Shown piece after piece: positions 1-5,771 of a stretch of DNA of 5,771 nucleotides. Positions within the stretch are counted from its first letter, which is position 1. Each line of letters opens with the position of its first letter. The translations under genes and the position numbers were made by a program. The notes below the pieces were generated by a model. It was not told the origin of the DNA and made no database searches. It saw only the letters and a program-made list of their open reading frames with translations. Source of the DNA: Actinomycetes bacterium (GTDB lineage: Bacteria > Actinomycetota > Actinomycetes > JAJYSQ01); NCBI GenBank assembly GCA_021793495.1, contig JAJYSQ010000142.1, positions 1-5,771 of the forward strand, given 5' to 3'.

Positions 1-539
1 TGGTCGCGGTGCTCGCCTTGTCCGTGCGCGCCGGCTCGTCGAACCTCAGCGCGATCGTCTCTGCCGCGCTGACCCGCCCGGGGCAGATGGTCTCCCCGGC
101 TACCGCGCTGGCGTTCGTCGCCCTGGTGGTCGTCGTGGTCGCCGAGACCGGCCGGCTGCCGGTCGACAACCCGTCCACCCACCTCGAGGTCACCATGATC
201 CACGAGGCGATGACCCTGGAGTACGCCGGGCGACGGCTGGCCGTGGTGGAGTGGGCCGCGCAGGTGCGCCTGGCCGTGCTGATCGGCATCGTGGTCAACC
301 TGTTCCTGCCCTGGGGGATCGCCGGCGCGTCCACCGGACCGGCCGGGCTGGTCGCCGGGATGGTCTGGCTGGCGGTGAAGGTCACCGTGTTCGCTGTCGT
401 CCTCGCCGCCGCAGAGGTGTTCCTCGCGAAGTTCCGCCTCTTCCGAGTCCCCGAGCTGCTCGCCGGGTCGCTGGTCCTGGCCCTGCTGGCGGTCACCGCC
501 TCCTCGCTGCTGGCCCCCGGCGCTGGACGCCTCGGATGA
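1..539 (+). CDS. hycD: Membrane anchor subunit HycD/HyfC (NuoH-like) of a group 4 hydrogenase-type complex, 3' part only
   Basis: The reading frame is open from the window edge (first whole codon at 3) to TGA at 537-539, giving about 178 residues. Family members are roughly 310 residues long and the first visible residues already look like mid-protein sequence, so the GTG at 9 is not taken as a start and the 5' end lies outside. The family is the NuoH-like integral membrane subunit that anchors the hydrophilic arm to the membrane arm. The diagnostic loop is clear: AETGRLPVDNPSTHLE at about 142-190, followed by VTMIHEAMTLEYAGR, both typical of HycD/HyfC and distinct from respiratory NuoH. About four hydrophobic helices are visible: before the AETG loop, around LAVLIGIVVNLFLPWG, around VWLAVKVTVFAVVLAAAEVF, and near the C-terminus. 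The stop overlaps the next start (ATGA). Identification as HycD/HyfC-like is strong; the name does not imply hydrogenase activity here. Confidence 0.92.
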   Translation, partial: VAVLALSVRAGSSNLSAIVSAALTRPGQMVSPATALAFVALVVVVVAETGRLPVDNPSTHLEVTMIHEAMTLEYAGRRLAVVEWAAQVRLAVLIGIVVNLFLPWGIAGASTGPAGLVAGMVWLAVKVTVFAVVLAAAEVFLAKFRLFRVPELLAGSLVLALLAVTASSLLAPGAGRLG

Positions 540-1195
540 GCCCCACGACCTACGCCGGACTGGTCGACCTGGCCGCCGCCAGCCTGCTGCTGGCGTCGGT
601 GCTGGTCGTCTGGCGCCGCGACGTGCGGGCGATGGTGACGGTCCTGGCGGTCCAGGGTCTGGCCGTGGCTGCTCTGCCGGTGCTCGAGGGGCTCCACGGC
701 CACGAGCCCTCCTTGTTCGGCATCGCCGGCCTCATGCTGGCCCTGCGCGCGGTGGCGATCCCCGCCATCCTGGCCCACCTCGTCCGCGACCGGCCGGAGG
801 CCCGTGAGACCCGTCCCCTGGTCAACGTGTCCGCCTCCCTGCTCGTGGTCGCGCTGCTGACCACGGTGGCGTACGGGGTCGCCCAGCCGCTGGTCGCCCT
901 GGACCCCACGCCCGCAGTCCATGCCGCACCGGCCGCCCTCGCGGTGGTCCTGATCGCCGTCTTCACCATGGCCACCCGCCGGCGAGCGATGTCCCAGGTG
1001 ATCGGCTTCCTGATGCTGGACAACGGCATCGTGGCGCTGGCCTTCCTGACCACCCAGGGGATCCCGTTGGTGGTCGAGCTGGGCGCCTCCCTGGACGTGC
1101 TGCTGGCCGTCGTGGTGCTTCAGGTCCTGGTCGGGCGCATGCGCGCCGCGACCGGGGGGACCGATCTCGACGATCTGGCGGAGCTGCGCGACTGA
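536..1195 (+). CDS. hycP: HyfE/HycP-like small membrane subunit (NuoK-related)
   Basis: This 219-residue, almost entirely hydrophobic protein probably has six or seven membrane helices. The chosen ATG at 536 overlaps the upstream TGA by four bases (ATGA). An upstream extension of this frame lies within hycD and is not coding. The C-terminal half carries the family signature: QVIGFLMLDNGIVALAF (about residues 154-170), with Asp162-Asn163-Gly164 where relatives usually have Glu-Asn-Gly, then VVELGASLD with Glu181 and Asp187. This part resembles NuoK, which supplies buried acidic residues to the proton path of complex I. Length and position between HycD and the antiporter subunit match Rv0085 (HycP) and Escherichia coli HyfE as remembered. 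It is expected in the cytoplasmic membrane as part of the membrane arm. Its exact role in proton transfer is an inference from NuoK. Confidence 0.88.
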   Translation: MSPTTYAGLVDLAAASLLLASVLVVWRRDVRAMVTVLAVQGLAVAALPVLEGLHGHEPSLFGIAGLMLALRAVAIPAILAHLVRDRPEARETRPLVNVSASLLVVALLTTVAYGVAQPLVALDPTPAVHAAPAALAVVLIAVFTMATRRRAMSQVIGFLMLDNGIVALAFLTTQGIPLVVELGASLDVLLAVVVLQVLVGRMRAATGGTDLDDLAELRD

Positions 1196-2667
1196 TGGGC
1201 ACCACCCTGCTGCTCGCCCCGCTGCTCGCCCCGCTGGCCGCCGGCGCACTGGCCGCGGTGCTCCCGTGGGGCCGTGTGGTCGCCGCCACCGGGGTGGTCG
1301 CCGCGCTGGTGATCCTGGCCTCGGCGATCGGGCTGGCGGCCGTGGCCGGCTCGCCGGCGGCCGGCGCCCGGGTCGGCTGGCTGCATGCCGACGCGCTGGC
1401 CGTCTTCATGCTGCTGGTGATCGGGGTCGTGGCCACCCTGGCCACCCTGGCCGGGATCGGGTACGTACAGGCCGAGCTGGCGGCCGGGCACACGACCCCG
1501 GGGTCCGTCCGCTGGTACGGCGTCCTGGTCCAGGTGTTCATCGCCGCCATGGTGACCGCCGTCGAGTCCCGGAACCTCGGCATCACCTGGGTCGCGATCG
1601 AGGCCACCACGGTGGCCACGGCTTTCCTCGTCGGGCACCGCCGCACCCGGGCCGCGATGGAGGCCACCTGGAAGTACGTGCTCATCTGCTCGGTGGGGAT
1701 CGCGCTGGCGCTGCTGGGCACGGTCTTCCTCTACCTGGCGGCGCTGCACGCCGGCGCCACCACCACCCAGGCGCTGGACCTCGGGTGGCTCACCACGCAC
1801 GCCGGCGCCCTGGACCCCGGAGTGACCCGGATGGCGATGGGCCTGCTGCTGCTGGGGTACGGCACGAAGGCTGGTCTGGTGCCCTTCCACACCTGGCTGG
1901 CCGATGCCCACAGCCAGGCACCGGCCCCAGTCTCCGCCCTGATGAGCGGCGTGCTGCTCGCGGTCGCCTTCTCGATCCTGGCCCGGATCCGGGTGATTGC
2001 CGACGGGGCCGTGGGACCCGGGTTCCTGCGCGTCGGACTGCTGGTCGTCGGCCTGCTCACCCTGGTGGTGGCGGCCGGCCTGCTGGTCGTGCAGCGGGAC
2101 TACAAGAGGATGCTCGCGTACTCGACGATGGAGAACATGGGGCTGCTGGCGTTGGCCGCGGCCGCCGGGACCCCGTTGGCCACGACCGCGCTGCTGCTGC
2201 ACATCCTCGGCCACGGGATCGGCAAGTCCGTGCTGTTCTTGTCCTCCGGGCAGGTCCAGCAGGCGCACGGCAGCACCGCGATCGCCGACGTCTCGGCCAT
2301 CCTGACCCGTCGGCCCCTGCTCGGCGCCGTCCTCGCCGCCGGTCTGGCCGCCCTGATCGGGCTGCCGCCGTTCTCCCTGTTCGCCAGCGAGCTGGGGATC
2401 GTCCGCGGTCTGGCCGAGCGCGGCCTGGTGCTGCCGTTGGGCATCGGGCTGCTCCTGGTCCTCATCGCCGCGGCCGCGCTGGTCCGCCACGGCATCGGAC
2501 TGCTGCTCGGCTCCCCGCAACCCGACCAGCCCCGCATCGCCCTGCCGGCAACCGTCGCGATCCCCCTGGTGGTCGGGGTGGTCCTGCTCGTCGCCCTGGG
2601 CATCAGCGTCGCCCCGCTGCAGACGCTGCTGACCCATGCCGGGGCGATCCTGGCGGGCCCGAGGTGA
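1195..2667 (+). CDS. hycQ: Antiporter-type proton-channel subunit HycQ/HyfF (NuoL/M/N family)
   Basis: This 490-residue polytopic membrane protein belongs to the family of proton-translocating NuoL/M/N and Mrp-type subunits. It starts at ATG 1195, sharing one base with the hycP stop (TGATG); a weak GGAG at 1180-1183 lies 11 bases upstream. The charged in-membrane residues of the family can be seen: Glu136 in the helix TWVAIEATTVATAF (TM5-type Glu), Lys225 in GYGTKAGLVPFHTWL (TM7-type Lys), His239 shortly after in ADAHSQAPAPVSALMSG, and Lys344 in GHGIGKSVLFL (TM12-type Lys). The segment YKRMLAYSTMENMGLL with Lys and Glu is also typical. There is no long C-terminal lateral helix as in NuoL, and the length is close to Rv0086 and HyfF. 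In complex I, these residues form the half-channels that couple redox chemistry to proton movement, so this subunit looks competent as a pump. Its redox partner in this complex is unknown. Confidence 0.92.
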   Translation: MGTTLLLAPLLAPLAAGALAAVLPWGRVVAATGVVAALVILASAIGLAAVAGSPAAGARVGWLHADALAVFMLLVIGVVATLATLAGIGYVQAELAAGHTTPGSVRWYGVLVQVFIAAMVTAVESRNLGITWVAIEATTVATAFLVGHRRTRAAMEATWKYVLICSVGIALALLGTVFLYLAALHAGATTTQALDLGWLTTHAGALDPGVTRMAMGLLLLGYGTKAGLVPFHTWLADAHSQAPAPVSALMSGVLLAVAFSILARIRVIADGAVGPGFLRVGLLVVGLLTLVVAAGLLVVQRDYKRMLAYSTMENMGLLALAAAAGTPLATTALLLHILGHGIGKSVLFLSSGQVQQAHGSTAIADVSAILTRRPLLGAVLAAGLAALIGLPPFSLFASELGIVRGLAERGLVLPLGIGLLLVLIAAAALVRHGIGLLLGSPQPDQPRIALPATVAIPLVVGVVLLVALGISVAPLQTLLTHAGAILAGPR

Positions 2668-4172
2668 TCCGCCACGTCGCCGAGCACCGGCGCCTGGACA
2701 CCGCCGAGCTGCCGGCCGACGCCGCTGCGCTGCTCGCCGCCGGGATGCGGCTGAGCCTGGTGGCCGGGCACGACGACGGTGGGCAGCTGCGCATCGTCTA
2801 CCTGTTCCTCGACGCCGCCACCGGGCGGCGGACCGAGCTCGAGGTGCTCCTGCCAGGAACAGATCCGCGCATCCCCTCGCTCGCCGGGATCTCCTTCCCG
2901 GCCGGACGGTTCGAACGCGAGCTGCACGACCTGTTCGGGATCATCCCCGAGGGCCACCCCCTCCCTCGCCGGCTGGTCCGACACCCGCACTGGCCCGCCG
3001 GGTGGTACCCGATGCGCCACGACGCCGGCGAACCCAGCGGCTTCGACCGTACCGTGGAGCCCTACCCGTTCCTCGAGGTCACCGGCACGGGGGTGTACGA
3101 GATCCCGGTCGGCCCGGTGCACGCCGGCCTGATCGAACCCGGTCACTTCCGGTTGTCGGTCGTCGGCGAGACGGTCCTGAAGCTCAAGGCGCGTCTCTGG
3201 TTCGTCCACCGGGGGATGGAGCGGCTGTTCGAAGGCCGCACCGCGACCCGCATCACCGGGCTGGCCGAGAAGATCGCCGGGGACACCTCGGTCGGCCACG
3301 GGCTGGCCGCAACCCTGGCGGTGGAGGATGCGCTCGGCTGGGAGGTCCCCGAGCCGGCCCAGCAGCTGCGCGCTGCGCTGCTCGAGATGGAACGGCTGTA
3401 CAACCACGTCGGGGACATCGGGGCGCTGGCCAACGACGTCGGGTACGGGATCATCAACGCCCACGCACTGCGCATCCGTGAACGGCTGCTGCGGATCAAC
3501 GAGGAGATGACCGGGCACCGGCTGCTGCGCGGCGCCATCATCCCGGGAGGGGTGCAGCTGCTCGGGCTGCCCACCCCGGCCGAGATCACCGAGATCGCTG
3601 CCGAGGTCGGCGAGCTCGCCGGGCTGGCCCTACGGAACACCGTGGTTCGTGACCGCTTCGCGGGGACCGCCGTGCTGACCTCCGCCCAGGCCCGAGACCT
3701 GGGTTGCCTGGGGTACGTGGCCCGGGCCAGCGGGGTACCCGCCGACGCCCGTCGCGAGCACCCGTTCGTTGACCTGCCGGTGCACGAGGTGCTGCGACAG
3801 GATGGCGACGTGCTCGCCCGGTTCTCGGTCCGGGTCGAGGAAGTGGCCGCCACGGCCAGGCTGCTGGTCCAGCTGCTGGAGGATGCCCCCCGCGAGCGGG
3901 ACCTGCTCGGCTCGAGCCCGGATCCCGAGGACCGGCACCGGCGTCGCACGGGCACGACCACCCCGGGCACCGGGATCGTCGAGGGCTGGCGCGGCACCAT
4001 CGTGCACCGGGTGGAGCTGGGCGACGACCAGGTGGTCCGCCGGGTCAAGGTCGTCGATCCGTCCTGGTTCAACTGGCCAGCGGTCCCGGTCGCGATGGGC
4101 GACACGATCGTGGCCGACTTCCCACTGGCCAACAAGAGCTTCAACCTGTCCTACGCCGCCAACGACCTCTAG
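2664..4172 (+). CDS. hycE: HycE-like large subunit (NuoC-NuoD fusion) lacking the Ni-Fe cysteine ligands; Ehr-type
   Basis: This 502-residue protein starts at GTG 2664, overlapping the hycQ stop by four bases (GTGA). The frame is open far upstream, but that part is the shadow of hycQ. Residues 1 to about 150 are NuoC-like (GRFERELHDLFGI at 81-93, then EGHPLPRRL). The rest is NuoD/hydrogenase-large-subunit-like, with GPVHAGLIEPGHF, WFVHRGMERLFEG and MERLYNHVGDIGALANDVGY. In true group 4 [NiFe]-hydrogenases, two CxxC pairs bind the Ni-Fe centre. Here the first pair is replaced by Ala205-Gly-Asp-Thr208 in GLAEKIAGDTSVGH. The last is replaced by SFNLSYAAND, with Ser496 and Ala499 at the cysteine sites. 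The C-terminus ends at Leu502 with no maturation-peptide tail. Classical H2 chemistry is therefore very unlikely. The family called Ehr (energy-converting hydrogenase related) has this property and no established reaction. The subunit should sit on the cytoplasmic face, docked on HycD and a NuoB-like FeS subunit not in this window. Confidence 0.92.
   Translation: MIRHVAEHRRLDTAELPADAAALLAAGMRLSLVAGHDDGGQLRIVYLFLDAATGRRTELEVLLPGTDPRIPSLAGISFPAGRFERELHDLFGIIPEGHPLPRRLVRHPHWPAGWYPMRHDAGEPSGFDRTVEPYPFLEVTGTGVYEIPVGPVHAGLIEPGHFRLSVVGETVLKLKARLWFVHRGMERLFEGRTATRITGLAEKIAGDTSVGHGLAATLAVEDALGWEVPEPAQQLRAALLEMERLYNHVGDIGALANDVGYGIINAHALRIRERLLRINEEMTGHRLLRGAIIPGGVQLLGLPTPAEITEIAAEVGELAGLALRNTVVRDRFAGTAVLTSAQARDLGCLGYVARASGVPADARREHPFVDLPVHEVLRQDGDVLARFSVRVEEVAATARLLVQLLEDAPRERDLLGSSPDPEDRHRRRTGTTTPGTGIVEGWRGTIVHRVELGDDQVVRRVKVVDPSWFNWPAVPVAMGDTIVADFPLANKSFNLSYAANDL
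4169..4172. other. Shared stop codons of convergent genes (CTAG palindrome)
   Basis: The four bases CTAG serve as the amber stop of hycE on the plus strand (TAG, 4170-4172) and of the thioredoxin gene on the minus strand (TAG, 4171-4169). The two coding regions thus end inside one another with no spacer. No hairpin terminator can lie between them, so any terminator must lie within the opposing coding region or be factor-dependent. This is directly visible in the sequence. Confidence 0.95.
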
Positions 4173-4621
4173 CCCGCGCCCGGCGAACCCGGCGCCGACA
4201 GCTCGGCGGACAGCCACGCCTGCATCGCCGCCGGGGGCAGCGCCCCCACCCGGCGGGACACCTCGGCCCCGTCGCGCAGCAGCAGCAACGTCGGGATCGC
4301 GGAGACCGCGAACGCCGAGGAGGTGCGCGGGGCCTCATCGGCGTTGACCTTCACCACTTTCATCCGCCCGGTGAAGGTCCGCGCCATCGACTCGACCACC
4401 GGGCTGACCTGCCGGCACGGAGCGCACCACGGTGCCCAGAGGTCGATCAGCACCGGCACCGGGGCGTCCCGGGCCACCTCGGCGAAATCCTCGTCACCGG
4501 CGCTGGCCAGCCAGGGCAGCGACTGGTGGCAGGACGCGCACCGCGGCGTGCCGGAAGCCACCGCAGGCACCCGGTTGCGCTGTCCGCACGAGGGACAGGC
4601 GACCACCGCGTTCGTGGACAT
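4169..4621 (-). CDS. trx2: Trx2-type thioredoxin with N-terminal zinc-ribbon CxxC pairs
   Basis: This is a 150-residue cytoplasmic thioredoxin. The N-terminal extension has two CxxC pairs, Cys9-Pro-Ser-Cys12 (ACPSCGQRNRVP) and Cys28-Ala-Ser-Cys31. They match the zinc-binding segment of E. coli Trx2 (TrxC) in position and in the following NR-[IV]-P motif. The thioredoxin fold follows, with active site WAPWCAPCR (Cys66, Cys69) and the cis-proline loop at Ile109-Pro110-Thr111. The usual active site is CGPC; here Ala replaces Gly. Trx2 proteins reduce disulfides in other proteins, and their zinc site is redox-responsive in E. coli. The start is set by a perfect AGGAGG eight bases upstream. An in-frame ATG at 4705 would lie inside the preceding gene, and an ATG touching the AGGAGG is out of frame. 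The gene lies 50 bases after the dioxygenase-like gene, probably co-transcribed. The last residues (SAPGSPGAG) are a low-complexity tail. Confidence 0.93.
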   Translation of the reverse strand: MSTNAVVACPSCGQRNRVPAVASGTPRCASCHQSLPWLASAGDEDFAEVARDAPVPVLIDLWAPWCAPCRQVSPVVESMARTFTGRMKVVKVNADEAPRTSSAFAVSAIPTLLLLRDGAEVSRRVGALPPAAMQAWLSAELSAPGSPGAG

Positions 4622-4629
4622 CGACACAT

Positions 4630-4635
4630 CCTCCT
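4630..4635 (-). promoter_or_regulatory. Consensus ribosome binding site of the thioredoxin gene
   Basis: The minus strand reads AGGAGG here, eight bases before the ATG at 4621. It is the strongest Shine-Dalgarno match in the window and decides the start. It suggests that thioredoxin is translated well and independently of the preceding gene, unlike the coupled plus-strand genes. Confidence 0.85.
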
Positions 4636-4640
4636 GGTGA

Positions 4641-4679
4641 CGGGACCCAGCCCATGCTGACCGAGCGGGACTCAGCCCA
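4641..4679. repeat. Imperfect 14-base direct repeat around the end of the dioxygenase-like gene
   Basis: CGGGACCCAGCCCA at 4641-4654 and CGGGACTCAGCCCA at 4666-4679 (plus strand) differ at one position in 14 and start 25 bases apart. The second copy covers the stop codon of the metallo-beta-lactamase-fold gene; the first lies in the gap before the thioredoxin ribosome binding site. It may be chance in GC-rich DNA, a small local duplication, or a trace of the event that ended this gene early. No function can be assigned. Confidence 0.5.
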
Positions 4680-5736
4680 CCGCGCTCAGCCGACGCGATC
4701 GCCACGCCTGGTGGCCGCCGAGCACCGTGTCGAAGCCGATGCGCGCCATCCGTACGGTCAGCTCTTCCTCACGGTCCTGAGCAGCGACCAGCACGACCTG
4801 CGCGTCGGGGGGCACGACCGAACCGACGGTCTCGGCGAACCGGCCGTCCCCACCGATGTTCACCGACCCCCTCAGGTGTCCCGTGGCGAACTCGGTGGCC
4901 TCCCGGGCGTCGATCACCCACGCTCCGGCCTCGTGAGCGGCGACCGTCTCCTCCAGCGTCAGCGGCCGGGGCAGCACCTCGAGGTCGAGGATCTCGTGGC
5001 TGCGGCGGTTGAGCATGGCGTCGTACCCGAAGTACTCGGGGGCGGCCGGCTGACCGGCCGTGACGATCTCCAGGAAGGTCGCCTCATCCATCGGCTGGCA
5101 CGCGTAGTTGGTCCGCCGCTGCTCACCGATGGTCGACTGCCGCTCGGTGGACAGGTTCTTGCCGCAGGCGGAACCGGCCCCGTGCGCCGGGAAGACCCGG
5201 GTCTGGTCGGGCAGCCCCAGCAGCGTGTGGTGCACCGAGTCGTAGAGCATCCGGCCCAGCTCCTGCGCGCTGACCCCGATCGAGGCCAGCAGGTCCGGAC
5301 GGCCGACGTCGCCGATGAACAACGTGTCCCCGGTCAGCACCCCGTACGGCACGGTGTCGTCGGCGTGCTCGTACACCACGACGCTGACCGACTCCGGGGT
5401 GTGCCCCGGGGTCTCGAGGATCTCCAGGACAACATCGCCCAGCTCGATGCGCTCGCCGTGCACAAGCTCGCGACTGGGGTACTCGGTCTGGGCCCGTTGA
5501 CCGTAGGCGATCGTCGCCCCGGTCGCCGCGGCCAGCTCGAGATGTCCTGCCAGGAAGTCGGCGTGGAAGTGGGTGTTGATCACGTTCTCGATGGAGAAGC
5601 CGCGGGCAGCGGCGTCGGCGAGGTACTCGTGGACGTCTCGCCGCGGGTCCACCACGACCGCCCTCCTGGTCGTCTCGTCGGCGATCAGGTACGAGGCCTG
5701 GGACAGGCAGTCGAGGTAGTACTGGGCGAAGAACAC
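4672..5736 (-). CDS. Metallo-beta-lactamase-fold persulfide dioxygenase-like protein with a single degenerate rhodanese domain
   Basis: This 354-residue protein begins VFFAQYYLDCLSQASYL, as relatives do (M-x-F-x-QYY). The start chosen is GTG 5736, preceded by GAAGGGG with a 7-base spacer. An in-frame ATG at 5763 would add nine poorly conserved residues and shows no binding site in the eight bases visible before it. The metal-binding motifs are complete: His56-x-His58-x-Asp60 to His65 (THFHADFLAGH), His112 (TPGHTPES), Asp137 (TGDTLFIGDVGRPD) and His185 (PAHGAGSACGK). This is the ETHE1/CstB-like pattern of non-haem iron enzymes that oxidise glutathione or other low-molecular-weight persulfides to sulfite. 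From about residue 256 a rhodanese fold follows (WVIDAREATEFATGHLRGS). At the expected catalytic loop it reads VLVAAQDREEE, with no cysteine. Long homologues (about 450-460 residues) add a second, catalytic rhodanese; here the protein stops first. Thioredoxin lies 50 bases downstream. The reaction is inferred from family; a general MBL hydrolase is less likely. Confidence 0.9.
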   Translation of the reverse strand: MFFAQYYLDCLSQASYLIADETTRRAVVVDPRRDVHEYLADAAARGFSIENVINTHFHADFLAGHLELAAATGATIAYGQRAQTEYPSRELVHGERIELGDVVLEILETPGHTPESVSVVVYEHADDTVPYGVLTGDTLFIGDVGRPDLLASIGVSAQELGRMLYDSVHHTLLGLPDQTRVFPAHGAGSACGKNLSTERQSTIGEQRRTNYACQPMDEATFLEIVTAGQPAAPEYFGYDAMLNRRSHEILDLEVLPRPLTLEETVAAHEAGAWVIDAREATEFATGHLRGSVNIGGDGRFAETVGSVVPPDAQVVLVAAQDREEELTVRMARIGFDTVLGGHQAWRSRRLSAVG

Positions 5737-5743
5737 GGGTGAT

Positions 5744-5750
5744 CCCCTTC
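5744..5750 (-). promoter_or_regulatory. Ribosome binding site favouring the GTG start at 5736
   Basis: The minus strand reads GAAGGGG, seven bases before GTG 5736. That GTG opens the conserved FFAQYY segment. Spacing and homology together favour it over ATG 5763. No promoter can be recognised in the 35 bases between this start and the window edge. Confidence 0.65.
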
Positions 5751-5771
5751 TGTCGTCAGTCATCGGATGAT

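Noticed and set aside
1120..2637. Long minus-strand open frame of about 505 codons opposite hycQ
   Set aside because: Its composition is dominated by Gln, Gly, Asp and His, as expected from the complement of hydrophobic codons in GC-rich DNA. The plus strand has a clear conserved protein here.
1266..2663. Open frame continuing upstream of hycE for more than 460 codons
   Set aside because: It is rich in Arg, Gly, Pro and His, lies wholly within hycQ, and has no family motifs. It is a shadow of GC-rich third positions. The true large-subunit start is GTG 2664.
2100..3518. Minus-strand open frame of about 470 codons opposite hycQ and hycE
   Set aside because: It is antisense to two recognised coding regions and shows no domain or motif of its own.
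2664..4172. Functional formate hydrogenlyase / H2-evolving [NiFe]-hydrogenase
   Set aside because: Neither CxxC pair for the Ni-Fe centre is present, and there is no C-terminal extension for protease maturation.
4622..4705. Longer thioredoxin starting at ATG 4705
   Set aside because: It would begin inside the preceding gene and add 28 unconserved residues. ATG 4621 has AGGAGG at ideal spacing and matches where Trx2 proteins begin.
4432..5742. Plus-strand open frame of about 436 codons opposite the thioredoxin and dioxygenase genes
   Set aside because: It crosses two convincing minus-strand genes with complete catalytic motifs. Its own translation looks like a composition shadow.
1..5771. 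tRNA, rRNA, CRISPR array, insertion sequence or riboswitch
   Set aside because: Coding regions occupy nearly the whole window and I saw no regularly spaced repeat array, transposase motif or tRNA-like segment.

Overview
This is a tightly packed, very GC-rich window whose codons mostly end in G or C. It suggests a high-GC actinobacterium, and the gene set and order support this. As I recall it, the order hycD-hycP-hycQ-hycE is the one at the Mycobacterium tuberculosis Rv0084-Rv0087 locus. I cannot name a genus from the sequence.

Plus strand, 1-4172: the distal part of an operon for a membrane-bound complex of the group 4 [NiFe]-hydrogenase / complex I superfamily. In order it holds the 3' part of a NuoH-like membrane anchor (hycD), a HyfE/NuoK-like small membrane protein (hycP), a NuoL/M/N-like antiporter-type proton-channel subunit (hycQ), and a fused NuoC-NuoD-type 'hydrogenase large subunit' (hycE). 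Successive genes overlap by 1-4 bases, so translation is probably coupled. The large subunit has lost all four cysteines that would hold the Ni-Fe centre, while the channel subunit keeps its charged in-membrane residues. The complex therefore looks like an energy-converting hydrogenase-related (Ehr) complex rather than a working formate hydrogenlyase. The FeS small subunit and the second antiporter subunit would be expected upstream, outside the window.

Minus strand, 5736-4169: a two-gene unit read towards the first operon. A metallo-beta-lactamase-fold persulfide dioxygenase-like protein carries one degenerate rhodanese domain. It is followed 50 bases later by a Trx2-type thioredoxin with an N-terminal zinc-ribbon-like pair of CxxC motifs. 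The two units converge with no spacer: their TAG stop codons share the palindrome CTAG at 4169-4172.

Taken together, a proton-linked membrane redox complex of unknown substrate sits beside a persulfide/thiol redox pair. A functional link between the two units is only an inference from position. There are no RNA genes, CRISPR arrays, insertion sequences or gene-free stretches over 300 bases.
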